Shown piece after piece: positions 37,901 to 47,315 of a stretch of 64,000 nucleotides of DNA (position 1 is its first letter; each line of letters opens with the position of its first letter). The stretch is from Saccharicrinis aurantiacus (GTDB lineage Bacteria; Bacteroidota; Bacteroidia; Bacteroidales; Marinilabiliaceae). A program made the translations under genes and the position numbers. Under the pieces are notes generated by a model that saw only the letters and a program-made list of their open reading frames with translations, searched no databases and was not told the origin of the DNA. The DNA is taken from assembly GCF_001660705.2 (NCBI RefSeq), contig NZ_LYBV02000034.1, forward strand, positions 231,715 to 295,714, written 5' to 3'.

Positions 37901-38725
37901 GAAGAAACTACATGGTTGGCACAATTTAAAACTGAATTAAGCCAAAATAAAGCAAAAGAAGCACTGAAACTTTGGAACGATTCTCAGGCTATGCTTGATA
38001 GAATGGAGAAGGAACAAATGACCAAAGCGAAGGCTGTATTTGGTTTATTCCCTGCGCAAAGTGATGGTGATGACATTGTGGTTTATACCGATGAAACCCG
38101 AACTGTAGAGCGTGGCCGTTTTAACCAAATGCGAGAGCAACAAGATAAGCCAGGTAAAAAGGCATTCCATTGTTTGTCGGATTTTGTGGCGCCAATTGAC
38201 TCTGGTGTGAAGGATTATATTGGTGGATTTGCGGTTACTGCTGGTTTGGGTGTTGATAAGTGGGAAAAGGCTTTTGAAGCCGATCACGATGATTATAGCT
38301 CCATCTTATTAAAATCACTTGCCGATAGATGTGCCGAAGCTTTTGCTGAGTTATTGCACTTCAGAGTACGTCGCGAATTCTGGGGCTATGCTCCCGATGA
38401 AGAGTTCAATACAGAGAATTTTATCCGTGAAAGATATAGAGGGATTCGCCCAGCATTAGGTTATCCAGCTTGTCCTGATCATTCTGAAAAGAAATTACTT
38501 TTCGAAATAATGAATACTGAAGAAAACACGGGTATTACATTAACAGAGCATTACAGCATGTTCCCTAATGCATCTGTAAGTGGACTATATTTTGGTCACC
38601 CTGAGGCAGTTTATTTCGGAATGGGTAAAGTAGCTAAAGATCAAATACAAGATATAGCTGACCGTCGAGGGGTTGCCATCGAAGAAATTGAAAAATGGGT
38701 ACCATTAAATTTGAGTTATAAATAA
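34991..38725 (+). CDS. metH: Cobalamin-dependent methionine synthase
   Basis: The 1244-aa protein is full length: homocysteine-binding barrel with zinc ligands C246, C309 and C310 ([10 protein letters not shown]), methyltetrahydrofolate-binding barrel from about 350 ([17 protein letters not shown]), a cap/cobalamin module with the B12 lower ligand H759 in DVHDIG, and a C-terminal AdoMet reactivation domain ([31 protein letters not shown]). It transfers the methyl group of 5-methyl-THF to homocysteine and needs imported or salvaged B12. metF follows 140 nt downstream and supplies its substrate. Local GC is higher than in neighbouring genes, fitting strong expression. Confidence 0.98.
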   Translation: MSRTEQLYKAIEERILILDGAMGSLIQTYKLEEEDYRGERFKDFHKLVKGNNDLLSLTQPHVIKEIHAKYLEAGSDIIETNTFNSTSISQADYDMQDAVRDINLAAATLAREIADEFTAKNPDKPRFVCGSIGPLNIALSLSPDVNNPGYRAATFDEVKDSYKEQIHALIDGGSDLLMIETVFDTLNAKACLFAIDEVFEEKGVKLPIMVSGTITDASGRTLSGQTLQAFLDSISHMDILSVGLNCSLGAAELEPYITELAKSSPFYVSAHPNAGLPNQFGEYDQTPDEMSDLIATWLDKRRINILGGCCGTTPEHIASLANTATKFEVHPKQKPSDITHLSGLESLQMRADTNFVNIGERCNVAGSRKFLRLIKEKKYEEAVSIARHQVENGAQIVDVNMDDAMLEAKEEMVTFLNMLMAEPDVSKVPVMVDSSKFEVIEAGLKCLQGKSVVNSISLKEGEEKFKHEASIIKKYGAAVVVMAFDEKGQADTYERRIEICGRAYKILTEELNFPPQDIIFDPNVLAIATGIEEHNNYAVDFIETVKWIKANLPHAHISGGISNLSFSFRGNNVVREAIHSVFLYHAIKEGLDMGIVNPAMLQVYDDIDKELLGYVDDVVFNRRADATDRLVDYADKIKDQDQGVVEAQVAAWREGTLEERLTHCLVKGISDFLDEDIPEAIEKYPTALSVIEQPLMDGMNVVGDLFGDGKMFLPQVVKTARVMKKAVAILQPIIESEKVEGAASSNGKILMATVKGDVHDIGKNIVGVILACNNYEIIDLGVMVPTETILKEAIKHNVDIIGLSGLITPSLEEMVNVAKEMKAKNFEVPLLIGGATTSKIHTAVKIEPNYNHPVVHVKDASKSAQVVSQLLSNNSRESFGLAIREEYEKLRERNANKKATVIAPIAKARANNYKIDWKQEDITRPQFTGIKVFDDYDLSEIRKFIDWTFFFQAWQLTGNYDGIESINTPEEETTWLAQFKTELSQNKAKEALKLWNDSQAMLDRMEKEQMTKAKAVFGLFPAQSDGDDIVVYTDETRTVERGRFNQMREQQDKPGKKAFHCLSDFVAPIDSGVKDYIGGFAVTAGLGVDKWEKAFEADHDDYSSILLKSLADRCAEAFAELLHFRVRREFWGYAPDEEFNTENFIRERYRGIRPALGYPACPDHSEKKLLFEIMNTEENTGITLTEHYSMFPNASVSGLYFGHPEAVYFGMGKVAKDQIQDIADRRGVAIEEIEKWVPLNLSYK

Positions 38726-38802
38726 TATAGGTTGTCAAGTTCTTTGTTTAGCAACAAAACTGGTTACCAATAAAGTTAATAAAGAGTATGTATTAGAATA
38801 GT

Positions 38803-38845
38803 TGAAGCAGAGTAAGGTGTTCTACACCTAAAACGACTCACTTCA
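38803..38845 (+). promoter_or_regulatory. Three-tier stem-loop in the metH-metF gap
   Basis: Nested stems TGAAG/CTTCA (38803-38807 with 38841-38845), GAGT/ACTC (38810-38813 with 38836-38839) and GGTGT/ACACC (38816-38820 with 38824-38828) form one interrupted hairpin that ends 20 nt before the metF ATG. No T-run follows, so it is not a terminator. The flank CTTCAGCCTTCA is shared with repeats at 61.9-62.3 kb. Confidence 0.35.
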
Positions 38846-38865
38846 GCCTTCAAACTAAATAAAAT

Positions 38866-39819
38866 ATGACTGCTGCAGAATTAGTATTAAAAAATAAAGA
38901 GACCAAATTCTCATTTGAGTTATTACCTCCATTAAAGGGAAACGATATTGAGAAGGTTTATAAAACTATTGAATCACTAAAGGAATTCGATCCTCAGTTT
39001 ATTAATATTACTTCCCATCGCGAGGAGTTTTCTTTTGTCACTAACGACAAGGGATTAATTGAGAAACGTATTATTCGTAAACGTCCTGGTACGGTGGCTG
39101 TAGCAGCTTCTATCCAAAATAAATTTGGGATTAAAGTGATACCTCATATTATTGGTCGTGGTTTTACAAAAAGTGAAACTGAGTACGCATTAATCGATCT
39201 TAACTTTTTAGGTATACACGATATTCTAGTATTAAGAGGTGATGATACCCATAAGGATAAATATCCTGCTCGCACAGAAGAGTGTAACCAATATGCCATT
39301 GATTTAGCCAATCAGGTGAACGATTTTAACCGTGGTAAATATTTAGATGGAACAGCGAATGAGCCTGTAGCAACGCCTTTTGCTTACGGTGTTGCCGGAT
39401 ATCCTGAGCGTCATGAAGAGGCTCCAAATATGGACTCTGATTTATTACACCTCAAAGCTAAGGTTGATGCTGGTGCCGAGTATGTGATGACTCAAATGTT
39501 TTTCGACAATAAAAAGTATTTCGATTTTGTAGATAAATGTAGAGCCATTGGCATTACTGTACCAATTATTCCAGGTATTAAACCTATCACAACAGCTAAT
39601 CAACTTACAATCTTACCTAAAATATTCAGTTGTGAAATTCCTGAGGCATTTGCCAAAGAAATTCGCAAGTGTAAGGATAACGATGCCGTTAAGCAAGTTG
39701 GTGTTGAATGGTGTACACAGCAATCTTTAGAATTAAAGAAACATGGTGTACCAATTATTCATTATTATACCATGATGGCCACACAAAGCGTACGTAAAGT
39801 TGCGGAAGCGGTATATTAA
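38866..39819 (+). CDS. metF: Methylenetetrahydrofolate reductase
   Basis: The 317-aa flavoprotein starts KFSFELLPPLKGNDIEKV, carrying the catalytic Glu of the F-S-F-E motif, with FINITSHREEFSF, an NAD/FAD region ILVLRGDD and the QMFFDNKKYFDFVDKCR segment. It reduces 5,10-methylene-THF to 5-methyl-THF, the methyl donor for MetH encoded just upstream. Length is typical of bacterial MetF. It may be transcribed with metH or from the gap, and it ends at a strong terminator. Confidence 0.95.
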   Translation: MTAAELVLKNKETKFSFELLPPLKGNDIEKVYKTIESLKEFDPQFINITSHREEFSFVTNDKGLIEKRIIRKRPGTVAVAASIQNKFGIKVIPHIIGRGFTKSETEYALIDLNFLGIHDILVLRGDDTHKDKYPARTEECNQYAIDLANQVNDFNRGKYLDGTANEPVATPFAYGVAGYPERHEEAPNMDSDLLHLKAKVDAGAEYVMTQMFFDNKKYFDFVDKCRAIGITVPIIPGIKPITTANQLTILPKIFSCEIPEAFAKEIRKCKDNDAVKQVGVEWCTQQSLELKKHGVPIIHYYTMMATQSVRKVAEAVY

Positions 39820-39843
39820 AATACAGTCTGCATAAAATATATA

Positions 39844-39878
39844 ATCCGATGTTATTCAATAGCATCGGATTTTTTTTG
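39844..39878 (+). terminator. Intrinsic terminator of metF
   Basis: ATCCGATG (39844-39851) pairs with CATCGGAT (39863-39870), extended inward by three more pairs, and is followed by eight T. Confidence 0.88.
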
Positions 39879-40041
39879 TAATTGATTTAAGTAAAATACA
39901 AATACCTCAAATCATAGTACGCAGCACTAACAAACACTCCATCAACAATTAAACTCTATTTCAAAATCGTCTTTACATAAAATACCTTGTTTAATATCAT
40001 TCTAATTAAGGACGGTGATACCGAATTACACATAAACTTAA

Positions 40042-40071
40042 TTGCATCTTACTTCAAATTTCCCATATTTG
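40042..40071 (+). promoter_or_regulatory. Predicted promoter of the aldehyde dehydrogenase gene
   Basis: TTG (40042-40044), 19 nt spacer, CATATTTG (40064-40071), one base off the TAnnTTTG consensus. The implied leader is about 30 nt before ATG 40107. Confidence 0.5.
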
Positions 40072-40106
40072 CCGTAACTTTATTACTGCAATAAAATAGG
40101 AAAAAC

Positions 40107-41477
40107 ATGCTTCTTAAAAGTATCAATCCGGCTACAGGAGAGATTAGTAGAGAATTTCCCGAATCACAATGGGAAGATATTGAAAACATCTTACGCGATG
40201 TTTATGAGGTACAAGCCGTATGGAGAGAAAGCCAAATTGAAGAACGTATAGGATACTTACGACACCTAGCAATTCTGCTCGAAACGAAAAAAGAAGCTTA
40301 TAGCTTTACCATAACACATGAAATGGGTAAGCCTATCGCTGAATCACATGCAGAAATTGATAAGTGTATAGAGTTGTGTGAATATTATGCCAATCATACT
40401 GAAGAATTCCTAAAAGACACTCATATACAAACAGAGGCTCAAAAGTCTTACATTACTTATCGCCCCTTAGGAGTTATTTTTGGAGTAATGCCATGGAACT
40501 TTCCTTTTTGGCAAGTGTTTCGCTTTGCAATTCCAGCTATCATGGCAGGTAATACAGTATTATTAAAACACGCCTCTAATGTTCCTGGATGTTCAATTGC
40601 CCTTGAAGACTTATTTCTAGAATCTAAGTTCCCAGCTGATGTATTTCGTACAGTTTTAATTTCGAACAGAAAGGTTGAGCGTATTATTGCCAATAAAAAA
40701 GTAGCTGCAATATCCTTAACTGGCAGTACTCAAGCAGGTAAAGCAGTTGCTCAAACTGCAGGAAAATACTTAAAAAAGTGCGTACTAGAATTAGGAGGAA
40801 GCGATCCATATATTATACTTGAAGATGCAGATATTAATGCTGCTGTCGATTGCTGTGTAGCAGGGAGACTTATCAATACCGGTCAAAGCTGCATTGGTGC
40901 AAAACGTTTCATTATTATGGATAAAGTGTACGATGCCTTTACAAAACTTTTTGTTGAAAAGATGAAAGCGGTAACTTACGGAGATCCTTTTAATGAAGAA
41001 AATAAATTAGGACCAATGGCTCGAGGGAATATCCGCGAAGATTTATTACGCCAAGTAAACAAATCAATTTCTAAAGGAGCTGAACTTCTATGTGGCGGCA
41101 CAATTAACGACGATGAAGATGGTTTCTTCTTTCCAGCAACAGTACTCGGAAATGTGCAGAGCGGTATGCCTGCTTATGACCAAGAATTATTTGGTCCTGT
41201 TGCCGCACTTATTCGTGTTGAAACTGAAAAGGAAGCAATTAAAATAGCAAACAGTACCTCATTCGGTTTAGGTTCTGCAATTTTCAGCCGTAATATTGAA
41301 AAAGCTATTGAAATAGGAGCACATAAGATACAGGCAGGGTGTTGTTTTATTAACGAACATGTTAAATCAGATCCACGATTACCATTTGGAGGTATAAAAG
41401 AAAGTGGTTACGGTAGAGAGCTATCGCTAATGGGCATGCACGAATTTGTAAACGCAAAAACTATCTATGTTCGTTAA
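40107..41477 (+). CDS. NAD(P)-dependent aldehyde dehydrogenase, succinate-semialdehyde dehydrogenase-like (Sad/YneI type)
   Basis: The 456-aa protein has the ALDH fold with catalytic C262 (NTGQSCIGAKRF), general base E228 (LELGGSDPYI) and the PWNFPFWQVFR motif. The short length and opening KSINPATGEISREFPE resemble the YneI/Sad group that oxidises succinate semialdehyde. The exact substrate is inferred. It stands alone, with recX starting 48 nt downstream. Confidence 0.85.
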   Translation: MLLKSINPATGEISREFPESQWEDIENILRDVYEVQAVWRESQIEERIGYLRHLAILLETKKEAYSFTITHEMGKPIAESHAEIDKCIELCEYYANHTEEFLKDTHIQTEAQKSYITYRPLGVIFGVMPWNFPFWQVFRFAIPAIMAGNTVLLKHASNVPGCSIALEDLFLESKFPADVFRTVLISNRKVERIIANKKVAAISLTGSTQAGKAVAQTAGKYLKKCVLELGGSDPYIILEDADINAAVDCCVAGRLINTGQSCIGAKRFIIMDKVYDAFTKLFVEKMKAVTYGDPFNEENKLGPMARGNIREDLLRQVNKSISKGAELLCGGTINDDEDGFFFPATVLGNVQSGMPAYDQELFGPVAALIRVETEKEAIKIANSTSFGLGSAIFSRNIEKAIEIGAHKIQAGCCFINEHVKSDPRLPFGGIKESGYGRELSLMGMHEFVNAKTIYVR

Positions 41478-41525
41478 ACATCAATAACTAACAACTGTTA
41501 TATGATGTAAAATATAATATTTCCG

Positions 41526-41984
41526 ATGATCTCAGCAAAAGATGCATTTATTAAAGTTGCGGCCATTTGTGCACGCCAAGAAAAGTGTGTTTTCGATATA
41601 GAAAAGAAGCTCTACGATTGGCAAATTAACGCGGCTGATATCGCCAAAATAATTGATCAACTTATTGAGGAGAAATTTATCGATGAAACGCGCTATATAC
41701 GAGTTTATGTAAAAGATAAGTTTAATTTTAACAAGTGGGGCAAGGTGAAAATTCGTTATCAATTAAAGGCGAAGAATATATCTGGAAAAATGGTTGACTC
41801 AGCTCTTGATGAAATCAATAAAGATGAGTACTTTCAAACCTTAATGCTTTTACTAGAGCAAAAGAAATCAAAAAGTAAAGAAACAGATCCTTATAAACAA
41901 AAAGCATCCTTAGTGCGTTTTGCCTCTTCAAGAGGATTTGAACCAAATTTTATTTACAATGCTTTGGATGATTTAAAGCTCTAA
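41526..41984 (+). CDS. recX: Regulatory protein RecX
   Basis: The 152-aa protein consists of helical three-helix repeats typical of RecX (KDAFIKVAAICARQEKCVFDIEKKLYDW, IIDQLIEEKFIDETRYIRVYVKDKFNFNKWGKVKIRYQLKAKNIS in part). RecX inhibits or remodels RecA filaments. recA is not adjacent. It is followed after 18 nt by a lipoprotein gene and may be co-transcribed with it. Confidence 0.88.
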   Translation: MISAKDAFIKVAAICARQEKCVFDIEKKLYDWQINAADIAKIIDQLIEEKFIDETRYIRVYVKDKFNFNKWGKVKIRYQLKAKNISGKMVDSALDEINKDEYFQTLMLLLEQKKSKSKETDPYKQKASLVRFASSRGFEPNFIYNALDDLKL

Positions 41985-42002
41985 TTTTAAATTTAAACCA
42001 AT

Positions 42003-43403
42003 ATGGATAGTATACGAATATTAGCAATACATTTAGTAGCAATTGTTCTACTTTCATGCTCATCAACAAATCAGTTAAATGCCAAACGCAAGCCCGATTG
42101 GGTTAAACAGCGCCCTGCAGATAATTCGTACTACATGGGTAGAGCCATGACTCCTAAAATTGGTGGCGATGTTACTTATAGAACAAACGCCCGTAACAAG
42201 GCATTAAAAGAAATGAGTTCTGAGATACAAGTAACCATTTCTTCCAATTCCATTCTCCGACAGTTCGAAAACAATTACGAGGTTAAAGAAGAATTTGAGT
42301 CTAGTACATCACAATCCGTTGAAGCAACACTCGAAGGTTACGAGGTACTTACTTGGGAAGATAAAAAAGAGTATTGGGTATTAGTACGCTTATCAAAAGA
42401 CAAGTACGCAATGCAAAAAGAGATGAAACTCGATTATGCAAAGAAAATGAGTGCTACGTACTACTACGATGCGCAAAAAGCAGTTTCAGGCGGTAATATT
42501 TATCAAGCATTATTATTATATGTTCAGGCAATAAAAGCCATTCAACCTCACGTTAACGAAGACCTTACCTATAAAGATATTGAAGGGACTATAAATTTAG
42601 GATCAGCAATTTTCGCAGGCGTTCAAGATGCCTTTAAAGCAGTTCATCTTCAAGCAGACCAACCAAATTACAAATTACAATTTAGTAAAGAGTTAAAGGT
42701 ACCACTAAGCCTGCATGCTTCATATGTGGATGCCATGGGCGATAAAAGAGCTTTATCTAACTTACCCCTGAAATTTTACTTTTCAAAGGGAGAAGGAGAA
42801 TTATCATCTCCGGAAGCAACCAATAGAGAGGGTGTTGCAGGCTGCGATATCACACGTTTAATTTCAAAAAGAAAAAGTCAAGAGATCACTGCAAAATTTA
42901 ATGTAGCTCCCCTATTCGAAAAAGAAAATGCTGAAACACGTGTTTTACTGAAGGCATTTTTTCACGATGAATTTTTACCAACTACTATATTTAATATCGA
43001 GGTGCAAAAATCATCTGCATATTTAGTTATTGATGAAAAATCTTTCGGAAATAGTGCTAGTGCGAATGTATTTAGCAAGATGATCAAGTCTGAATTAGCA
43101 AGTTCATATTTCAATATTACCACAGATGAAGAGAATGCGGATTTTATCGTTAAAATAAATTCTTCATTTACCAAAGGAGACGAAAAAAAGGGAAGTGGTT
43201 ATTCTTTATATATTGTTTTTGCCGATGTAAATATTTCAATAGTTGATAATAAAACACAAATGGAGATTTTTTCCGATGGCTTTTCTGGCGTAAAAGGGAT
43301 ACAACCCGGAAGCTTTGAATATGCATTAAAAGATGCTCGTGAAAAAGCCATTGAAAAACTAAAAGATGAAACACTGCTCGATATGGAGCAAGTAAATTTA
43401 TAA
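42003..43403 (+). CDS. LPP20-family-like lipoprotein
   Basis: The 466-aa protein begins with a lipoprotein signal (lipobox LLSC, Cys19) followed by KPDWVKQRPADNSYYMGRAM, the pattern of LPP20-like lipoproteins (P-x-W-V ... Y-x-G-x-G/A). The domain spans about 25-170 (ARNKALKEMSSEIQVTI, YWVLVRLSKDKY); a helical repeat segment and an FlgT/peptidoglycan-associated-like C-terminal part follow. Function unknown, outer-membrane location inferred. It ends at a good terminator. Confidence 0.7.
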   Translation: MDSIRILAIHLVAIVLLSCSSTNQLNAKRKPDWVKQRPADNSYYMGRAMTPKIGGDVTYRTNARNKALKEMSSEIQVTISSNSILRQFENNYEVKEEFESSTSQSVEATLEGYEVLTWEDKKEYWVLVRLSKDKYAMQKEMKLDYAKKMSATYYYDAQKAVSGGNIYQALLLYVQAIKAIQPHVNEDLTYKDIEGTINLGSAIFAGVQDAFKAVHLQADQPNYKLQFSKELKVPLSLHASYVDAMGDKRALSNLPLKFYFSKGEGELSSPEATNREGVAGCDITRLISKRKSQEITAKFNVAPLFEKENAETRVLLKAFFHDEFLPTTIFNIEVQKSSAYLVIDEKSFGNSASANVFSKMIKSELASSYFNITTDEENADFIVKINSSFTKGDEKKGSGYSLYIVFADVNISIVDNKTQMEIFSDGFSGVKGIQPGSFEYALKDAREKAIEKLKDETLLDMEQVNL

Positions 43404-43410
43404 AATTCGA

Positions 43411-43440
43411 AAGCTGTCTGGAAAGGCAGCTTTTTCTATT
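43411..43440 (+). terminator. Intrinsic terminator after the LPP20-like gene
   Basis: AAGCTGTCT (43411-43419) pairs with AGGCAGCTT (43424-43432), one G-T wobble, GGAA tetraloop, followed by TTTCTATTTTT. Confidence 0.82.
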
Positions 43441-43563
43441 TTTAGGCATTTTAATATTGCTGTCCTACAAACTACCTGTCCATTAATAAATAAAATGCTC
43501 ATTCAGCTTCTTTTTATATTAAAAAGAACTACCCAAAAACTCCGAATAAAATTAATTTGCGAC

Positions 43564-43593
43564 TTGCTAACTGTCCTTATTTTCTTAATTTTG
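43564..43593 (+). promoter_or_regulatory. Predicted promoter of purH-mreB (TTG, 19 nt, TAATTTTG)
   Basis: TTG (43564-43566) and TAATTTTG (43586-43593) separated by 19 nt match the Bacteroidota -33/-7 consensus, the best match among protein genes in this window. It gives a leader of about 115 nt before purH. I looked for a purine riboswitch in that leader and saw none. The rest of the 313-bp gap holds only the terminator above. Confidence 0.65.
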
Positions 43594-43716
43594 CGCTAAT
43601 CAAAGTCAATTCGAAAAAATAGTGTGTCAATAAAACATGCATTTGCTTTATTTGAGGTATTATTTTTATCAAAATTGATTGTATTTCTGCTAAAATAAAT
43701 AGAATAAAACTGCAAT

Positions 43717-45306
43717 ATGAGTAGCTCAAGAAAAATTAAATCAGCGCTTATTTCTGTGTTCCATAAAGATGGATTAGATGAAATTATAAAAACCTTACAC
43801 CAACAAGGTGTAATTATATATTCAACAGGTGGAACTCAAGCTTTTATCGAAGGATTGGATGTGCCATGTGAGCGTGTTGAAGATTTAACTAGTTACCCTT
43901 CTATTTTAGGAGGAAGAGTAAAAACACTTCATCCAAAAGTATTTGGTGGTATTTTAGCTCGTAGAGATAACGAGGGCGACTTACAACAATTAGCAGAATA
44001 TAATATTCCAGAGATTGATTTAATTATTGTTGATCTTTATCCTTTTGAAGCAACTGTTGCCTCAGGAGCTCCTTTACAAGATATTATCGAGAAAATTGAT
44101 ATAGGTGGTATTTCCTTAATTAGAGGTGCTGCTAAAAATTATAAAGATGTTATTATTGTTCCTTCTAAAGATCAATATGCTGATTTATTAAATGTACTAA
44201 AAGAGCAAAACGGTGAGTCTACCTTAGAAGATAGATTTAAATTTGCCGCTGCTGCTTTTGGTGTATCTTCACATTACGATTCTGCCATCTCAAACTTCTT
44301 TAATAAAGATAAAGATGATATGGAACGTATCAGCTTAAACGATGGCGAAGTACTTCGTTACGGTGAGAACCCACATCAAAAAGCAACTGTATATAAGTAC
44401 AACAACATTAAAGAAGGTGCTTCTTTAGCTAATGCAAATGTATTACAAGGGAAAGCATTATCTTACAATAATATGCTTGATGCTGATGCTGCTTGGAAAG
44501 CTGCTAGTGATGCATATCATTCAGTAAACCATATTGAGGGCAAACAAGCTGTAGCAGTAGTAAAACATCTAAATCCATGTGGTTTAGCTGTAACTAATGA
44601 CATTACAAAATCTTTAGAGTTGGCTTGGGCAGGAGATCCAATTAGTGCTTTCGGTGGAATTATTTGTTTCACAGGAACGGTAACTGGTGCTATTGCTGAG
44701 TGGTTCTCAAAACGTTTTGTTGAAATTATTATTGCTCCTGAGTTTACGCCTGAGGCATTAGAAGTTTTCGCTAAAAAGAAAAACTTACGCTTGTTAGAAA
44801 CGCCAATTAAAAATGAAATCACTGGTGAAAAGTTGATTCGCTCAGTTAGTGGTGGTATTTTAGTTCAGGATGAAGACGAAGGTGTAGATAACGAATTTAA
44901 AAACGTTACTAAACTAGAGTTTGAAGCTACTAAAATGGAATTGGCTAAATTCGGTATTACAGCATGTAAGCATCTTAAAAGTAATGCAATTGCAATTGTA
45001 ACTGAAAATGAAGATGGTTCTTTTTGGTTAACAGGAGCAGGTATGGGACAACCAAATCGTTTAGATAGTTTACGTCATTTAACAATGCCACGTTTCGATC
45101 TAAAAGAAGGAGTTAAGATTGAAAATTCAGTAGTTATTTCTGATGCATTCTTCCCATTCCGCGATAGTATTGAAGCTGCGAATGAGTACAACGTAAAATA
45201 TATTGTTGAGCCAGGTGGAAGTATCAGAGATGAGGAAGTGATTGAGGCTTGCAACGAGTTTGGAATAGCTATGTTATTCACAGGGAAACGTCATTTTAAA
45301 CACTAA
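43717..45306 (+). CDS. purH: Bifunctional AICAR transformylase/IMP cyclohydrolase
   Basis: The 529-aa protein has the N-terminal MGS-like cyclohydrolase domain (ISVFHKDGLDEII, GGRVKTLHPKVFGGILARR) and the C-terminal AICARFT domain with RYGENPHQKATVY, VVKHLNPCG and the terminal FRDSIEAANEYNVKYIVEPGGSIRD. It performs the last two steps of IMP synthesis. mreB starts 12 nt downstream, so the two are cotranscribed; this purine-elongasome pairing may be conserved in the lineage. Confidence 0.97.
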   Translation: MSSSRKIKSALISVFHKDGLDEIIKTLHQQGVIIYSTGGTQAFIEGLDVPCERVEDLTSYPSILGGRVKTLHPKVFGGILARRDNEGDLQQLAEYNIPEIDLIIVDLYPFEATVASGAPLQDIIEKIDIGGISLIRGAAKNYKDVIIVPSKDQYADLLNVLKEQNGESTLEDRFKFAAAAFGVSSHYDSAISNFFNKDKDDMERISLNDGEVLRYGENPHQKATVYKYNNIKEGASLANANVLQGKALSYNNMLDADAAWKAASDAYHSVNHIEGKQAVAVVKHLNPCGLAVTNDITKSLELAWAGDPISAFGGIICFTGTVTGAIAEWFSKRFVEIIIAPEFTPEALEVFAKKKNLRLLETPIKNEITGEKLIRSVSGGILVQDEDEGVDNEFKNVTKLEFEATKMELAKFGITACKHLKSNAIAIVTENEDGSFWLTGAGMGQPNRLDSLRHLTMPRFDLKEGVKIENSVVISDAFFPFRDSIEAANEYNVKYIVEPGGSIRDEEVIEACNEFGIAMLFTGKRHFKH

Positions 45307-45318
45307 AAAACCTAATTC

Positions 45319-46341
45319 ATGGGATTTTTTTCTTTTTTATCACAAGATATTGCCATTGACTTGGGTACGGCGAATACAATTATTATCCACAACGATAAAA
45401 TTGTAGTTGACGAACCATCTATTGTGGCTTTAGACAGAAGAACCGATAAGCTAATGGCTATTGGTGAAAAGGCTCGCCAAATGCATGGTAAGACTCACGA
45501 CAATATCTATACAATTCGTCCATTACGTGATGGTGTGATTGCAGATTTTAATGCTGCTGAGCAAATGATTAGAGGTATGATTAAGATGATCAATACCAAC
45601 TCTCGTTTATTCACACCTTCCTTAACAATGGTAATTTGTATCCCATCGGGTAGTACCGAGGTTGAAATTCGTGCGGTACGTGACTCTGCAGAACATGCAG
45701 GTGGTCGTGAAGTGTATATGATTTACGAACCTATGGCAGCTGCTTTAGGTATAGGCCTTGATGTTGAAGCACCGCAAGGGAATATGGTGGTAGATATAGG
45801 TGGTGGTACCACTGAAATTGCTGTAATTTCTTTAGGAGGAATTGTAACCAACAAATCAATACGTATTGCGGGTGACGATTTAACTGCAGATATTATGGAG
45901 TACATGCGTCGTCAACACAACATTAAAGTTGGGGAGCGTACTGCCGAAGAAATTAAAATTCATGTTGGATCAGCTTTACCTGAATTGGAAGAGCCTCCGG
46001 TTGATTATATTGTTCAAGGTCCTAATCAGATGACTGCATTACCAATTGAGGTACCAGTTTCTTATCAGGAAGTTTCACACTGTTTAGAAAAATCAATTTC
46101 TAAAATAGAAACAGCCGTATTAAGTGCGCTTGAGCAAACCCCTCCAGAATTATATTCTGACATTGTAAATAATGGTATTTATTTAGCTGGTGGTGGAGCC
46201 TTATTACGAGGTTTAGATAAGAGATTAACGGATAAGATTAATATCCCATTCCATATTGCCGAGAACCCATTACATGCGGTGGCAAGAGGAACAGGCATTG
46301 CTCTTAAGAACAGACATAAATTCTCTTTCTTAAAAAGATAA
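45319..46341 (+). CDS. mreB: Rod-shape-determining actin homologue MreB
   Basis: The 340-aa protein has the actin-like nucleotide site: phosphate-1 IDLGTANT, connect IPSGSTEVEIRAVRDSAEHAGG region, phosphate-2 VVDIGGGTTEIAVIS and adenosine motif LAGGGALLRGLD. It forms membrane filaments directing lateral wall synthesis. It is the second gene of a purH-mreB transcript, closed by a terminator, so mreCD are transcribed separately. Confidence 0.97.
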   Translation: MGFFSFLSQDIAIDLGTANTIIIHNDKIVVDEPSIVALDRRTDKLMAIGEKARQMHGKTHDNIYTIRPLRDGVIADFNAAEQMIRGMIKMINTNSRLFTPSLTMVICIPSGSTEVEIRAVRDSAEHAGGREVYMIYEPMAAALGIGLDVEAPQGNMVVDIGGGTTEIAVISLGGIVTNKSIRIAGDDLTADIMEYMRRQHNIKVGERTAEEIKIHVGSALPELEEPPVDYIVQGPNQMTALPIEVPVSYQEVSHCLEKSISKIETAVLSALEQTPPELYSDIVNNGIYLAGGGALLRGLDKRLTDKINIPFHIAENPLHAVARGTGIALKNRHKFSFLKR

Positions 46342-46358
46342 TAAGCAATCAAAATATT

Positions 46359-46390
46359 AAAACCCGGTATAAATTTTGTACCGGGTTTTT
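46359..46390 (+). terminator. Intrinsic terminator of purH-mreB
   Basis: AAAACCCGGTA (46359-46369) is complementary to TACCGGGTTTT (46379-46389), with a 9-nt loop and a T-rich tail (TATTTT). Confidence 0.88.
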
Positions 46391-46487
46391 ATTTTAAAAG
46401 ATTATAATTCCGATAATTGTAACTTTTTACACCAACATAAAGTACTTTAATATAGTAGATAAAGCACCTTAAAATTAGTACAAGTAA

Positions 46488-47315
46488 ATGAGAAGTATTT
46501 TACACTTTATTATCAAATACCACTTGGGCTTTTTATTTATTTTTCTCGAAATAATAGCCTTCTCCTTAATTGTAACATTCAACCAAAATCAACGTGCTTT
46601 ATTCTTAAGTTCTTCTTCAAAAATTTCAGGCGATCTTTTTGAAACCACAAGTAACATTGAGCAATACTTGGCATTAAAAACCATTAATGAAGAATTAGCC
46701 AACGAGAATGCCTACCTGCGCAGCCAAATGATAAAATCGTTTAAGCAGTCGAAGGATTATTTTACATTACTCGGAGATTCATCAACCACAACCCAATATA
46801 AATATAGAGCCGCAAGCGTTGTTAATAATTCAACAAAACACACATTCAACTATATCACAATCAATAAAGGAACTGATGATGGTATAAAGCCTGATATGGG
46901 CATTATTTCACCAAGAGGTATTGTTGGTATCATTATTAAATGCTCTAAAAACTATAGCACCGGACTTTCATTATTGAATCCGCGCTTAAAAATATCTGCC
47001 AAACTGCAAGAATCTGACTTCTTTGGATCTATTAGTTGGGATAACAAAACAGCCAACACAGTAATTCTTGAAGAAATACCAGAGCATGCCTCAGTTAGTT
47101 TAGGAGACAAGGTAATTACAAGTGGATATTCATCGATATTTCCTGAAGGCATTTTAATTGGTACCGTAGATGGTGTAGAACACCCAATAGGGGAAAGTTT
47201 TTACAAAATTAGCGTTAAACTAAGTGTTGATTTCTCAAAACTCAGTTTTGTAGAAGTTATTGAGAATGTGTTTCAAGAGGAGAAAATTAAATTAGAGGAG
47301 GAGTCGAGAAGATGA
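46488..47315 (+). CDS. mreC: Rod-shape-determining protein MreC
   Basis: The 275-aa protein has one N-terminal membrane helix (about 12-30), a coiled-coil segment (NEELANENAYLRSQMIK) and the periplasmic beta domains with NYITINKGTDDGIKPDMGIISPRGIVG and YSSIFPEGILIGTVDG. MreC scaffolds PBP2-RodA to MreB. It overlaps mreD by 4 nt. Confidence 0.93.
   Translation: MRSILHFIIKYHLGFLFIFLEIIAFSLIVTFNQNQRALFLSSSSKISGDLFETTSNIEQYLALKTINEELANENAYLRSQMIKSFKQSKDYFTLLGDSSTTTQYKYRAASVVNNSTKHTFNYITINKGTDDGIKPDMGIISPRGIVGIIIKCSKNYSTGLSLLNPRLKISAKLQESDFFGSISWDNKTANTVILEEIPEHASVSLGDKVITSGYSSIFPEGILIGTVDGVEHPIGESFYKISVKLSVDFSKLSFVEVIENVFQEEKIKLEEESRR

Noticed and set aside
42938..42949. AAACACGTGTTT palindrome as a parS site
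   Set aside because: It does not match the parS consensus TGTTTCACGTGAAACA and lies within the LPP20-like coding sequence, where codons explain it.
43600..43716. Purine riboswitch in the purH leader
   Set aside because: No three-way junction with the conserved loop sequences could be drawn.
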